Shown here: positions 19,614 through 28,600 of the stretch, piece by piece
Layout of the letters: every line of letters starts with the position of its first letter
Position numbering within the stretch: the first letter of the stretch is position 1
Assembly (NCBI RefSeq): GCF_023101085.1
Contig: NZ_CP064703.1
Span: forward strand, 5,642,001 to 5,706,000
Length of the DNA: 64,000 nt
Source: Bradyrhizobium sp. 170
GTDB lineage: Bacteria > Pseudomonadota > Alphaproteobacteria > Rhizobiales > Xanthobacteraceae
Reading direction: 5' to 3'
Translations under genes and position numbers: made by a program
The notes under the pieces: model-generated
Database searches by the model: none
Told to the model about the DNA's origin: nothing
What the model saw: only the letters and a program-made list of their open reading frames with translations

Positions 19614-19636
19614 TGGAATTATTCCAAGTTGGGAAT
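19614..19636. promoter_or_regulatory. Alternating GGAAT/ATTCC half-sites upstream of the fdh operon
   Basis: TGGAAT-T-ATTCCA (19614-19626) is a perfect 13-bp palindrome; a further GGGAAT at 19631-19636 makes an overlapping inverted pair with ATTCC. The cluster lies 69 bases upstream of the TorD-fusion start, in the 131-bp gap after the DUF3306 gene. Candidate operator. Confidence 0.4.
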
Positions 19637-19676
19637 CTGTATCATAGGCTTTGCTTATTTCCGCAAATACTTTTGT

Positions 19677-20375
19677 CTAAACAATCGGTTTCGCGGTGCC
19701 ATGACGTCGCACGGGCTGCTGCGGTGCAGCAGGCTTTGCGAGCTGGGATCCGTCGGCCGGCGCGGGTTCGCTGGCATCGTCGTCGGCCTTTGGAACTAAT
19801 TCCGTCTCCACCGCCGGTTCCCCGGACCATCTGAGAGACTGTTCCGGGAGATCTTCCTGCGGCTTTGCCGACAGATCGCGTTCGGACGGCTCAACCGGAG
19901 AACCTGCCGCCTCATCTCCGGCATTTGAACCGGAATCTGTCGTTTCGGCTGCGGGTTCTCCCATGATCTGCGACACCAGCCGCGTGACGTCGATGCCGGC
20001 GCCGAGTTCGCCGCCGCCGGGGACCCCGCCCGGCGCATTCCAGTCATAAGCGTATTCGAGCGCTGGATTGACGTAGTTGCGGATCGCGGGATCCAGCGCC
20101 CAGGATTTTTGCAAAGCCGCATTCCGCAAATGTTCGGGAACGCCTTTGCGAAGAAATGCGGTGATGTCGGTGCTAGCAGTCAGTTCCTCGAGCTTTGGCA
20201 AGGTCGAGAGATCGAATTCCGGCGTGACGTCTTCGCCTTGCGGTGCGGGCGAGCCTGATGATTCGACGCTTTCGCCAGCTGGCGCGTCCGGCTCCGGCTG
20301 TTTTGCCTCCTGCTTGCGCTGCGACCACCGCGCCAGAAAGCCCTTGTCCCGATCGGCTTCGTCCGGACCACTCAT
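19677..20375 (-). CDS. DUF3306 protein
   Basis: A 232-aa acidic protein. FLARWSQRKQEAK near the N-terminus, then LPKLEELTASTDITAFLRKGVPEHLRNAALQKSW and IRNYVNPALEYAYDWN (about 50-115) are the DUF3306 hallmark. The C-terminal half is low-complexity, rich in Pro, Glu and Ala. DUF3306 genes almost always accompany formate dehydrogenase loci. Overlaps the DUF3305 stop by 4 bases. Molecular role unknown. Confidence 0.85.
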   Translation of the reverse strand: MSGPDEADRDKGFLARWSQRKQEAKQPEPDAPAGESVESSGSPAPQGEDVTPEFDLSTLPKLEELTASTDITAFLRKGVPEHLRNAALQKSWALDPAIRNYVNPALEYAYDWNAPGGVPGGGELGAGIDVTRLVSQIMGEPAAETTDSGSNAGDEAAGSPVEPSERDLSAKPQEDLPEQSLRWSGEPAVETELVPKADDDASEPAPADGSQLAKPAAPQQPVRRHGTAKPIV

Positions 20376-20890
20376 CGCCGTCCCGTTCCCTCATCCGGCC
20401 GGCCGCCCGGCACGCGCGGCCGATCGCCGCTCGCGCGATCCCGCTGGCGCTTGTGGAATACGCGCTCGACATGGAATCGATCGACAAAGGCTGCAATCCA
20501 TGACGCGATCTCAGGCGGCATCGGCACGGTACCGATCACGTCGCAGCCGCTTTCGAACATGGCCTCCCCTTCGGTCGGGTCGGCGGTGACCTTGGTCAGT
20601 TCGAGCTCGGCGCCACCGTCCTGGCGCCGCAACGCGACCCAGATGCGCGGCGCGCCGTCGGCAAGATTATCGCGATAATTCGCCGTTTCCGCGCTGAACA
20701 GATCGATGCTGGCCGAGCCCGCGTAGTAGGTCGTCGTATCGGCCTCGGTGGACAGCGTGGTCCACGGCGCCGTTGACGGCACCTCGTCCAAAATCATCGC
20801 CGGCGACCACAACTGGTCGATCCAGGGATTGTCGATCGAACGGCGCCGCACCACCACACCAACCTCGCGGGATGCTTCAGTCATGGCCAT
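20372..20890 (-). CDS. DUF3305 protein
   Basis: A 172-aa protein with the DUF3305 core VGVVVRRRSIDNPWIDQLWS, then YYAGSASIDLFSAETANYRDNL and a basic tail ending RPDEGTGRR. The ATG at 20890 follows GGAGAGAGG and is preferred over 20923, which would overlap the upstream gene. DUF3305 and DUF3306 form a conserved pair next to formate dehydrogenase genes; function unknown. Confidence 0.85.
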   Translation of the reverse strand: MAMTEASREVGVVVRRRSIDNPWIDQLWSPAMILDEVPSTAPWTTLSTEADTTTYYAGSASIDLFSAETANYRDNLADGAPRIWVALRRQDGGAELELTKVTADPTEGEAMFESGCDVIGTVPMPPEIASWIAAFVDRFHVERVFHKRQRDRASGDRPRVPGGRPDEGTGRR

Positions 20891-20912
20891 TCCCGATCCT
20901 CTCTCCGGTGGA

Positions 20913-21935
20913 TCATGTGACATTCGCGGCCGCCGCCAGCGGCAACCCCGCGACCAGATTTTGCGGCTTCAATCTCACCACCTTGTCTGCGCCCATGGCG
21001 AGGATGAGGTAGACGGGCTTGTCGCCGACCCGCTCATCCACCAGCCGCTTATCTTCGATGGTCAGGCGCATCAAGGCCACGATGCGCTCGGCAACGCCGC
21101 CCTCCAGCCGCTCGCCGCGCCACAGCGCGTTGCCGATCCGCGTCGCGTCGCTGTCGAGACCGACGAACCAGCGCCAGTCGCGATCCTCGATCGAGGCGAT
21201 GGTTTCGACGCTGACGGTAACGCCGAGCAGGTGGCTGATCCAGCGCTCGATGACCCGGCACAAGGCGGCGCGCGCCTTGGCATTGCCGCCGAGATTCATG
21301 ACCATCGCGTGCGCGTCCGATCGGGACCAGTAGGTCCAGGCGTTTTCGTCGTCCATCACGTCCATCTCGCCGAAGGACTTCGGCTGTTGCAGCATGGCCG
21401 TGAGCGGCGATGAATGCAGGTCGTGCTGGGCATGCTGCTCCGCCTCGATCACCTCCGCATCGGCCAGCAGCAGCGTGCCGTCGTGAACGGCCGCCAGTTG
21501 GCTGCGATAGAACAGCTCCGCTGCACGCAATACATAAGGGTCGTCGCAGCCTTCGAGGGCGTTGCGCAGGATCAGGTGACACAGTTGCGACAGAAAGATC
21601 GGCGGCAGGTCGCCGGCCCCTTTTCGGGCCAGCGCGACATAGACCGCCTCCAGCGACGGCGCCGCCATCAGCCGGTCGCGGAAATTCATCATGAAGGACC
21701 AGTTTTCGCGGGCGTCGGCATCGGCAAGCCGGGCGATCTCCGCGCCCGACACAGCGCGCAGCGGATCGGCCATCAGGCTTGCATGCAGATCGCGCTCGGC
21801 CTCGCAGGCATCCGTCGGCGGCATCAATTCGGGCCGCGCCAGATAGGCCATGATGAGTTCAGGCGTCGCGACCAGCCCGCCGTGGTCGGCGCGGCGCGTA
21901 AGGTGATGGCCCGAAGCGACCCAGAATTCTCTCAT
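20913..21935 (-). CDS. DUF6352 protein
   Basis: A 340-aa soluble, helix-rich protein: MREFWVASGHHLTRRADHGG at the start, LARPELMPP near residue 32, PIFLSQLCHLILRNALEGCDDPYVLRAAE in the middle. This is the family now called DUF6352, seen with formate dehydrogenase operons in Rhizobiales. It has no catalytic motif I recognise. It overlaps the DUF6505 gene by 4 bases, and the next gene starts 22 bases on. Confidence 0.8.
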   Translation of the reverse strand: MREFWVASGHHLTRRADHGGLVATPELIMAYLARPELMPPTDACEAERDLHASLMADPLRAVSGAEIARLADADARENWSFMMNFRDRLMAAPSLEAVYVALARKGAGDLPPIFLSQLCHLILRNALEGCDDPYVLRAAELFYRSQLAAVHDGTLLLADAEVIEAEQHAQHDLHSSPLTAMLQQPKSFGEMDVMDDENAWTYWSRSDAHAMVMNLGGNAKARAALCRVIERWISHLLGVTVSVETIASIEDRDWRWFVGLDSDATRIGNALWRGERLEGGVAERIVALMRLTIEDKRLVDERVGDKPVYLILAMGADKVVRLKPQNLVAGLPLAAAANVT

Positions 21936-22507
21936 GTGCGATCCGTCGTCTTGCGATCGGTCCTGATCAACCCGAGAAGATCGACCTCTTCTTGGGGTTC
22001 AACATCGCCTTCGACTTCATGGAAGGTAAAGGCGCTGGCATGCGCGTGCAACCGGTCGGCATCTGCGGCAACCGGGCGCGGCTTGAGGGTGCGAAAGCGT
22101 TCGCGGATTTCACCATTTTCGACGCTGCGCTGCACGGCCAGCAGGGTCTGCGGCGGATGCTCGCACAGCGACGCTGCGAACGCGATCTCCTCCTCGGCGG
22201 CAAGGCGCGCGGCCTCCGCATCAGGCGCCCCGAATTTCTCCACCAACTGCCCTGCGAGCCGCTCGATCATCGCCTGCCGTTCCGCTTCGCTCGCTTCGGT
22301 GACGATGGCAAGGGTCGACCATCCGAGACTGTCGATTCCGAGAAAGCCCGAACGCAGCGCCACGCGCTGCTTCTGGCCGAGCGTGGCCGGATCCCGGTTC
22401 CAGAACACGAACGCGCCGGAAACCGCCCATTCCCCGGGTTCGGCTGCCCGCTCGAAAACAAAGGTATCGGACGGGTCCAGCCTGATGGTTCGCGGAAATT
22501 TCAACAT
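21932..22507 (-). CDS. DUF6505 protein
   Basis: A 191-aa protein: MLKFPRTIRLDPSDTFVFER, GEWAVSGAFVFWN, LRSGFLGIDSLGWSTLAIVTEAS, then a helical C-terminal half. This matches the DUF6505 family of formate dehydrogenase loci. The ATG at 22507 lies 7 bases after the ligase-like gene; the longer frame upstream overlaps that gene and is rejected. Function unknown. Confidence 0.8.
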   Translation of the reverse strand: MLKFPRTIRLDPSDTFVFERAAEPGEWAVSGAFVFWNRDPATLGQKQRVALRSGFLGIDSLGWSTLAIVTEASEAERQAMIERLAGQLVEKFGAPDAEAARLAAEEEIAFAASLCEHPPQTLLAVQRSVENGEIRERFRTLKPRPVAADADRLHAHASAFTFHEVEGDVEPQEEVDLLGLIRTDRKTTDRT

Positions 22508-22514
22508 GTCCGCC

Positions 22515-23270
22515 TCATCCGAATTTCGGACCGCGCGCCTGCGGATCATACCAAGTGGCGCGTCCAAGCGCATCCTTAAGACTGCTCCGCTCCGGCGCTC
22601 CGTTACCGGCGGGCATGCCAACCAGAAGATCGCCGTTGACGTCGATGCCGCGGCGCTCGCCGGCCTTGCGCGTGGGAAGCCGTTCCAGATAGTCCCGCGC
22701 GATCGCCTCGAAGCCGCGCTCTTTCCAGCGGTCGAAGGCGGTCATGAGGTGGCGGGTGAAGCTCTCGATGATCGCATCAGTATCGACCATCTCGAAACCT
22801 TCGCTCAGCAAGGACACGCCCGAGGCCGCCTGCACCTCCGGGACATGCGCCATGGCGGCCGCGCGCAGGATCACGCCGAAAACGAGCCATTCAGGTATGT
22901 CGTCTTCGGTGCATTCGGCCGGCCAGCCCAGCCGTCCGCCGCCGAGCAGCCCCGCATCGAACCTGACAGCATCAGGCCAGTCGAACGTGACCTCCCGCTC
23001 CGGCGGACAATGGGCGGCAATCGCATCAGCCAGCGCATTCATGCCGGCAAAGAATGCCCGACGCGCCGAGCGGAGCGGTTCGTCGGGTTCAAGGACCACC
23101 GCGAACTCGACCAGGTCGTAGCGGCGCACCCATACGAGTGTCCCGGCGCCGGCCTCCGCCGCGATCTCGCAGCCATGGGCGAACGCATCGCCGAGCTCGC
23201 GCAACGCGACCAAAGTATAACCGGGGGGCAGATCGAGTGTCTGTTCCGTATCCCCGAGACGAGCGATCAC
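22515..23270 (-). CDS. Biotin/lipoate protein ligase-like protein
   Basis: A 251-aa protein resembling the BPL/LplA/LipB fold: a substrate-handling core (TLVWVRRYDLVEFAVVLEPD, VTFDWPDAVRFDAGLLGGGRL, WLVFGVILRAAA) and a C-terminal beta-rich domain (RRGIDVNGDLLVG). The usual catalytic Lys environment is not obvious, so it may bind rather than ligate. It starts with GTG at 23270 (no in-frame ATG after the upstream stop). It heads the operon with DUF6505, DUF6352, DUF3305 and DUF3306. Confidence 0.7.
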   Translation of the reverse strand: MIARLGDTEQTLDLPPGYTLVALRELGDAFAHGCEIAAEAGAGTLVWVRRYDLVEFAVVLEPDEPLRSARRAFFAGMNALADAIAAHCPPEREVTFDWPDAVRFDAGLLGGGRLGWPAECTEDDIPEWLVFGVILRAAAMAHVPEVQAASGVSLLSEGFEMVDTDAIIESFTRHLMTAFDRWKERGFEAIARDYLERLPTRKAGERRGIDVNGDLLVGMPAGNGAPERSSLKDALGRATWYDPQARGPKFG

Positions 23271-23439
23271 GACGAACTATTCCCTCATTGCTTCATAGCC
23301 TGCGGGTGTATGCTATCCCGCGCAAGCCGGCGGCGCGAGCGGCCTTTGTATCTTGCAGATATCCGCCCGAGCGGTTACCGCAGAACTGTGGGCTGAAGCA
23401 ACCGCCCAGCTTGGTGCATCGGGTTCAAGGTATTTTAGA

Positions 23440-25476
23440 ATGAGCGCGGCGACGTCTCGCCTCCTGATTTGCAGTTGCGAGAAGACCATGCCGCTCGATG
23501 CGGCAGCGATCGGTCGTGGCTGCACGGCCAAGGTTACGCAGGCAAACCAGCTTTGCGGCCTCGACCTCGACCGCTTCAAGGAGGCGCTCGCCAGCGGCGA
23601 GCCGATCACGGTTGCCTGCACCCAGGAAGCGCCGCTGTTTCGGGAGGTCGCGGAGAACTCGCCGGAAGCCCAACTCACCTTCGTCAACATCCGCGAGACC
23701 GGTGGCTGGTCGAAGGATGCCGCGGCAGCCGGTCCGAAAGCAGCCGCGCTGATTGCGGCTGCAGGCGAAGACATGCCGCCGATCTCATTGGTCACGCTCG
23801 AGAGCAGTGGCGTTGCACTGATCTATGGCCGCGACGAAGTCGCGATCGACGCGGCGCAGCGTCTCGCCGATCGTTTGGACATTACCGTGCTGCTCACCAA
23901 ACCCGGCGACGTGACCCCGCGCCGCACGAACGAATTTCCGGTTCTCAAGGGCACGATCCGCAATGCCCGCGGACATCTCGGCCAGTTCGAGCTTGTGATC
24001 GACGATTACGCGCTGCCCTCCCCTTCCTCGCGTGCGAAGCTCGTGTTTGGAACGTCGCGCGACGGCGCCACTTCGACCTGCGATCTGATCCTCGATCTTT
24101 CGGGCGGCACGCCGCTGTTTCCCGCGCATGAATTGCGGCCCGGTTATCTGCGCGCCGATCCGCGCGACAAAGCCGCCGTCGAGCGCGCGATTGCGGATGC
24201 CGGCGGCCTGGTCGGAACCTTCGACAAGCCGCGCTTTGTCAATTTCGAGGCATCGCTGTGCGCGCATTCGCGCTCGTCCATCACCGGATGCACGCGCTGT
24301 CTCGATCTGTGTCCGACCGGCGCGATCACGCCGAACGGGAACGCAGTCGCGATCGACGCTAATATCTGCGCCGGCTGCGGTTCCTGCGCTTCGGTATGTC
24401 CGACCGGCGCGGCCTCTTATGCGCTGCCAAGCGTAGACGCGCTGATGCGGCGGCTGCGGACGCTGCTGCAGACCTACCGCAAGGCGGGCGGAAGCGACGC
24501 GGTCGTATTGTTTCACGACGGCGAGCACGGCGAGGAAATCATCGATGCGCTGGCGCGGTTCGGCGAGGGCTTGCCGGCCAATGTGCTGCCACTGCGCGTC
24601 AACGAAGTGACGCAGCTCGGGCCGGAGATCATCGCGTCGGTCTTCGCATATGGCGGCAGCGGCGTCGCGCTGCTCACGCGCGCCAGGCCCCGGCACGACA
24701 TCACGGCACTCCGCCGCGCGGTGGAGACCTCGGATCGGATCGTTACCGCGCTCGGCTTCGGTACCGGCATCATTCAGATCATCGAGACCGACGATCCGGA
24801 CCAGTTGCGCGCCACGCTGGATGCGGCCCCTCGCGGCGTCGCGACGCAAAAGCCCGCCGGCTTCGTGCCGCGCGGAGCGAAACGCGGCGTGCTGGAGACG
24901 ATTTTTCGCGAGCTTCACCTCGCCGCGCCCACGCCGGTCGATGTCGTGCCGCTGGCGCCGGACGCGCCCTTTGGCACGGTGAACCTGAATGTCGAAGGCT
25001 GCACGCTTTGCCATGCCTGCGTCACGGCCTGTCCGACCGGCGCACTATCAGACAATCCTGATCGTGCGATGCTGCGCTTCACCGAGAGCCTCTGCGTGCA
25101 ATGCGGGCTCTGCGAATCCACCTGCCCCGAGAAGGTCATCACCATCGAACCGCGTCTCGACTTCCAGGCCTGGAACACGCCGCAGCGGGTGCTGAAGGAG
25201 GAAGAGCCGTTCAACTGCATCGCCTGCGGCAAGCCCTTCGGCACCAAGAGTTCGATCGACCGCGTGCTTGCAAAACTCGGCGAGAAGCACTGGATGTTCC
25301 AGGGCGCCAATGCCAAACGCCTCGACGTCATCAAGATGTGCGCGGATTGCCGCGTCGAAGCGGTGGTGAACGAAAGCTTCGACCCGCATGCCGCGCCGCA
25401 ACGCCCGCCGATCATGTCGACGGAGGATTATTTGCGCGCGCGCAATGTAAAGAAGGACGATCCGCTTGGATCGTGA
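23440..25476 (+). CDS. Polyferredoxin (multi-4Fe-4S protein) of the formate dehydrogenase locus
   Basis: A 678-aa protein. Four ferredoxin-type clusters are visible: CTRCLDLCPTGAI (about residue 284), CAGCGSCASVCPTGA (about 309), CTLCHACVTACPTGAL (about 520) and CVQCGLCESTCPEKVI (about 551), plus a C-terminal CIACGKPFG and CADC. An N-terminal LICSCEKTM motif suggests another Cys site. No transmembrane segment, so cytoplasmic. It is divergent from the ligase-DUF operon and overlaps the Mrp gene downstream by 11 bases. Likely an electron or Fe-S donor for enzyme assembly. ATG 23440 is preferred to 23353. Confidence 0.85.
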   Translation: MSAATSRLLICSCEKTMPLDAAAIGRGCTAKVTQANQLCGLDLDRFKEALASGEPITVACTQEAPLFREVAENSPEAQLTFVNIRETGGWSKDAAAAGPKAAALIAAAGEDMPPISLVTLESSGVALIYGRDEVAIDAAQRLADRLDITVLLTKPGDVTPRRTNEFPVLKGTIRNARGHLGQFELVIDDYALPSPSSRAKLVFGTSRDGATSTCDLILDLSGGTPLFPAHELRPGYLRADPRDKAAVERAIADAGGLVGTFDKPRFVNFEASLCAHSRSSITGCTRCLDLCPTGAITPNGNAVAIDANICAGCGSCASVCPTGAASYALPSVDALMRRLRTLLQTYRKAGGSDAVVLFHDGEHGEEIIDALARFGEGLPANVLPLRVNEVTQLGPEIIASVFAYGGSGVALLTRARPRHDITALRRAVETSDRIVTALGFGTGIIQIIETDDPDQLRATLDAAPRGVATQKPAGFVPRGAKRGVLETIFRELHLAAPTPVDVVPLAPDAPFGTVNLNVEGCTLCHACVTACPTGALSDNPDRAMLRFTESLCVQCGLCESTCPEKVITIEPRLDFQAWNTPQRVLKEEEPFNCIACGKPFGTKSSIDRVLAKLGEKHWMFQGANAKRLDVIKMCADCRVEAVVNESFDPHAAPQRPPIMSTEDYLRARNVKKDDPLGS

Positions 25477-26335
25477 GCAGCCTGTGTCCGCCACCCCTCC
25501 AGATCTCAAGGCCCGCGCGACGTCGAAAGCCGCCGGCATTCCCGGCGTCAAGCACGTCATCGCGGTCGCCTCCGGCAAGGGCGGCGTCGGCAAATCCACC
25601 ACTTCCTGCAACCTCGCGCTCGGCTTTGCTGCGCTCGGACTGAAGACCGGCATCCTCGACGCCGACATTTATGGGCCGTCGCAACAAAAACTGTTCGGCC
25701 TGCGCGGCAAGCCCCGGCAGCTCGGCCCGCGCATGCTGGAGCCGATGGAACGCTTCGGCGTCAAGGTGATGTCGATCGGCTTTCTGGTCGAGGAAGACAA
25801 CGCCATGATCTGGCGCGGGCCGATGGTGATCTCGGCGATCACGCAAATGCTCCGCGAAGTCGCATGGGACGATCTCGATATTCTCGTCGTCGACCTGCCG
25901 CCCGGCACCGGCGACGCGCAGCTCACCATGGCGCAACAGGCGCCGCTGGCGGGTGCGATCATCGTCTCGACGCCGCAGGACATCGCCCTGATCGACGCAC
26001 GGCGCGGCATCGCGATGTTTCAGAAGGTCAGCATTCCGATCCTGGGCCTGATCGAAAACATGTCGAGCTTCTGCTGCCCGACCTGCAACCACGTCACGCC
26101 GATCTTTGGCCACGGCGGCGCGCGGACGGAAGCCGAAAGCCGCGGCATTCCCTATCTCGGCGAAATTCCGCTCGATATGCAGATCCGCCAGACCTCCGAC
26201 GATGGCCGCCCGATCGTCGCGATCGAGCCCGACGGCGTCCATGCGAAGCACTACATCGGCATGGCACGCGATATCTGGACCACGATCGTCACCGGCGCGG
26301 CACACCGGCCCCCGCCGCGCATCGTCATCGAGTAG
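25466..26335 (+). CDS. Mrp/ApbC-type Fe-S carrier ATPase
   Basis: A 289-aa P-loop NTPase of the Mrp/NBP35 family: Walker A SGKGGVGKST (about residues 36-45), DADIYGPSQQ, VVDLPPGTGDAQLT, and a Cys pair CCPTC near residue 200 used to bind a shared 4Fe-4S cluster. It lacks the N-terminal FSCA domain of housekeeping Mrp. It starts with TTG at 25466 or GTG at 25484, overlapping the polyferredoxin gene. It probably loads clusters onto formate dehydrogenase or the polyferredoxin. Confidence 0.88.
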   Translation: MDREQPVSATPPDLKARATSKAAGIPGVKHVIAVASGKGGVGKSTTSCNLALGFAALGLKTGILDADIYGPSQQKLFGLRGKPRQLGPRMLEPMERFGVKVMSIGFLVEEDNAMIWRGPMVISAITQMLREVAWDDLDILVVDLPPGTGDAQLTMAQQAPLAGAIIVSTPQDIALIDARRGIAMFQKVSIPILGLIENMSSFCCPTCNHVTPIFGHGGARTEAESRGIPYLGEIPLDMQIRQTSDDGRPIVAIEPDGVHAKHYIGMARDIWTTIVTGAAHRPPPRIVIE

Positions 26336-26351
26336 CCGCGGCGCGGCGGCT

Positions 26352-26606
26352 TCACGGGCTCATGAAGACCGGATTGATCCGTTCCGCTCCGCCGACAAGA
26401 CCGAGCGCCCGCAGTTCGTCGCGGTGCATATCGACGGTTAGAATCGACAGGACCAGGAAAAGAACAGCGACAATGTAAACGAGAAGTGGCGAGGCCGATT
26501 TGTCAGTCGCATCGCGTTGCGCAGCCGTCCGCTCTCGGGAATAGCTCCAGAATGGAGCCAGCAAAGCCCGCAAAGCTGACAGCATTCGGACCGTTCTTCG
26601 TTGCAT
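26352..26606 (-). CDS. Small single-pass membrane protein
   Basis: An 84-aa protein with a basic N-terminal half (TAAQRDATDKSA) and one transmembrane helix LLVYIVAVLFLVLSILTV, followed by about 25 cytoplasmic or periplasmic residues. Convergent with the Mrp gene (16-base gap). No family recognised; probable but not certain gene. Confidence 0.5.
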   Translation of the reverse strand: MQRRTVRMLSALRALLAPFWSYSRERTAAQRDATDKSASPLLVYIVAVLFLVLSILTVDMHRDELRALGLVGGAERINPVFMSP

Positions 26607-26709
26607 CGCGCCCTGAGCCTAGATCGCCCCTTGGCCAATGTCGAGAATTGTCCAACAGGACATCGTGCCACACCTGCCAGCAGATGCGGCGAGAGCCCGT
26701 ATGTACGGG

Positions 26710-27735
26710 CTACCGGGCCTCCTCGAAGCCACCGAGCGCAGCGGTGAGATTGGCGCCGAGGATATCGGAGAGATAGCCGCCCTCCTGAACGAAAACAGTC
26801 GGAAGGCCCAATCGAGCGATCGCGGCGCCGATGCGCCGGAAGCCGGCCGTCGTCACCGCGAGGCCGGCGAGCGGATCGTGCTCGGAGGCATCGAGACCGA
26901 GCGCCACCACGAGGGCGCCGGGCGCAAACGCGCGGATGGTTTTTTCCGCCTCGCCGATCGCCTTGATGTAGTCGTCGTCCCCGGTGCCCTTTGGCAATGG
27001 AATGTTCAGATTGGCGCCAAGGCCGGGGCCGGCGCCGCGTTCATGGGCATATCCCCAGACGAACGGATTGAAGAAAGTCGGATCGGCATGGATCGACACC
27101 GTGAGCACGTCGGGCCGTTCGTAGAAGATGCCCTGCGTGCCGTTGCCATGGTGCACATCGACATCGAGGATAGCGACGCGCTCGTGCTTCAGCTTAAGTT
27201 GAGCCGCCGCCACTGCGCTGTTGTTGAGAAAGCAGAATCCGCTCGCGAGATCGCGGTAGGCATGATGACCGGGCGGGCGGCAGAGCGCGTAAGCTGCGTC
27301 TTCACCGTCCATCACGAGTTGGGCAGCCGTTGTGGCAACATCGGTCGCGGCACAGGCGGCGGCCCAGGTGCCGGGACCGATTGGGCACGAGGTATCGATG
27401 GTGTGCCATCCGAGGCGACCGACGATATGGGTCGGGTAAGTGGCGGCGTAGCGCACCGGATGCATGTTGGCGATCATTTCAGGACCTGCATCGCCAAGCG
27501 CACTCCAGGCGTCCCACGCCTCCTCCAGAAAGCGAAGATACTCCGGGCTGTGGACCCGCGCCCGCGGTCCCTGACCGAAAGCCGTCGGCGCGACCAGATC
27601 GTGCTTGCCGGCTTTCAGTCCTGCCAGCAAACGATCGGCGCGCTCCGGCTGCTCGGTGGTGCGCTTGATAACGCCGCGCACCAGGAAGAATTGCGGATCG
27701 TGGCTGCGATGCAGTTCGGTGTAGACGGCCTTCAC
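26710..27735 (-). CDS. Acetylpolyamine amidohydrolase-like (histone deacetylase family)
   Basis: A 341-aa class II HDAC-like zinc hydrolase. The active-site His pair is in RPPGHHA (His157, His158), the zinc ligands in ILDVDVHHG (Asp193, His195) and LDASEHDP, and the catalytic Tyr in EGGYLSD. This branch removes acetyl groups from acetylpolyamines or other small amides. It overlaps the GntR gene by 4 bases, so both are one transcription unit divergent from the aldolase-transporter operon. The exact substrate is unknown. Confidence 0.85.
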   Translation of the reverse strand: MKAVYTELHRSHDPQFFLVRGVIKRTTEQPERADRLLAGLKAGKHDLVAPTAFGQGPRARVHSPEYLRFLEEAWDAWSALGDAGPEMIANMHPVRYAATYPTHIVGRLGWHTIDTSCPIGPGTWAAACAATDVATTAAQLVMDGEDAAYALCRPPGHHAYRDLASGFCFLNNSAVAAAQLKLKHERVAILDVDVHHGNGTQGIFYERPDVLTVSIHADPTFFNPFVWGYAHERGAGPGLGANLNIPLPKGTGDDDYIKAIGEAEKTIRAFAPGALVVALGLDASEHDPLAGLAVTTAGFRRIGAAIARLGLPTVFVQEGGYLSDILGANLTAALGGFEEAR

Positions 27736-28481
27736 GCGGGTACTCCGTTGGTGGGCAATAGAATTCCGCCTGGCGCCGCGCCCGCATCGCTGCTCGGAGG
27801 CGTCAGCTCCCGCACCAGCCTGCCGACCTCGCGCCAGGCGTGACCGATATGGTGATCGACATGCGCGGTGATGCGTTCGGGGTGCCCGGCTTCGATCGCC
27901 GCCAGCAGCGGCTCGTGCGTCCGCGCGATCTCATGCGGATCGTCGTACAGGCGGCCGATGAGGCCAATGACCATGCGCAGCTCCGCCGCGAGATCATCGA
28001 ACAGCCGCAGCAGGCGCCTGTTATCCGCGATTTCGAAGATCAGCCGGTGAAAGCGATAGTCTTCTTCCACCTGCCGCGCGGGATCGTCGAGATCCGCGGT
28101 CTTGTGCAGAATATCGAGTTGCCGCCGTAAGGCGTCGCGCGCGTCGCTCGTCAAATTCCGCGCCGCCAGCACACTGGCGTGGCGCTCAATGCAAAGCCGC
28201 AGATCATAGATTTCGTCGATGTTTCTGATTTCGAGCTTGCGCACGAAAAAGCCGCGGCGCGGCTTTGCCACCAGCAGCCCCTGCTTCTCCAATAGCCGTG
28301 CCGCTTCCCGCACCGGTGCGCGGCTGATGCCTAATTCGCGGGCAATGCCCGCTTCCACCACTTTTGAACCGGGCGGCAGGCGGCCCTGAACGATCGCCTG
28401 GGTCAGGATGCGAGCGACCTGGCCGACCAGATCGCTGTCCGCAAGTGCCGGTAATCCAACAGGAAGGGACATAGGTCGCAT
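27732..28481 (-). CDS. GntR-family regulator, FCD subfamily
   Basis: A 249-aa protein: winged helix (residues about 15-80; VVEAGIARELGISRAPVREA) and FCD domain (about 95-220; FEIADNRRLLRLFDDL, HEPLLAAIEAGHPERI). It is the first gene of the leftward unit and faces the catabolic operon across a 119-bp region with an FCD-type site (28525-28534), so it probably represses the operon until the transported compound appears. Confidence 0.88.
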   Translation of the reverse strand: MRPMSLPVGLPALADSDLVGQVARILTQAIVQGRLPPGSKVVEAGIARELGISRAPVREAARLLEKQGLLVAKPRRGFFVRKLEIRNIDEIYDLRLCIERHASVLAARNLTSDARDALRRQLDILHKTADLDDPARQVEEDYRFHRLIFEIADNRRLLRLFDDLAAELRMVIGLIGRLYDDPHEIARTHEPLLAAIEAGHPERITAHVDHHIGHAWREVGRLVRELTPPSSDAGAAPGGILLPTNGVPA

Positions 28482-28524
28482 TGGCTAAACCCGCGTCAGT
28501 CTGTGTATATTTTTTAATCGTCGA

Positions 28525-28534
28525 TTGTCGACAG
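28525..28534. promoter_or_regulatory. Candidate FCD-GntR operator
   Basis: TTGTCGACAG fits the TTGTnnACAA pattern bound by many FCD-type GntR proteins, with one mismatch; TGTCGACA (28526-28533) is a perfect palindrome. It lies in the divergent region between the GntR gene and the aldolase gene. Confidence 0.45.
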
Positions 28535-28600
28535 TTTAGTCTTGCCCTAATGTCACGCCCCACGCAAGCTGAAAACGTTGAACGTGGGCAGAAGGCAGAA

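Noticed and set aside
23440..25476. Electron-bifurcating or hydrogenase-linked subunit
   Set aside because: The protein has ferredoxin clusters but no flavin, NAD or hydrogenase motif, and no hydrogenase gene is near.
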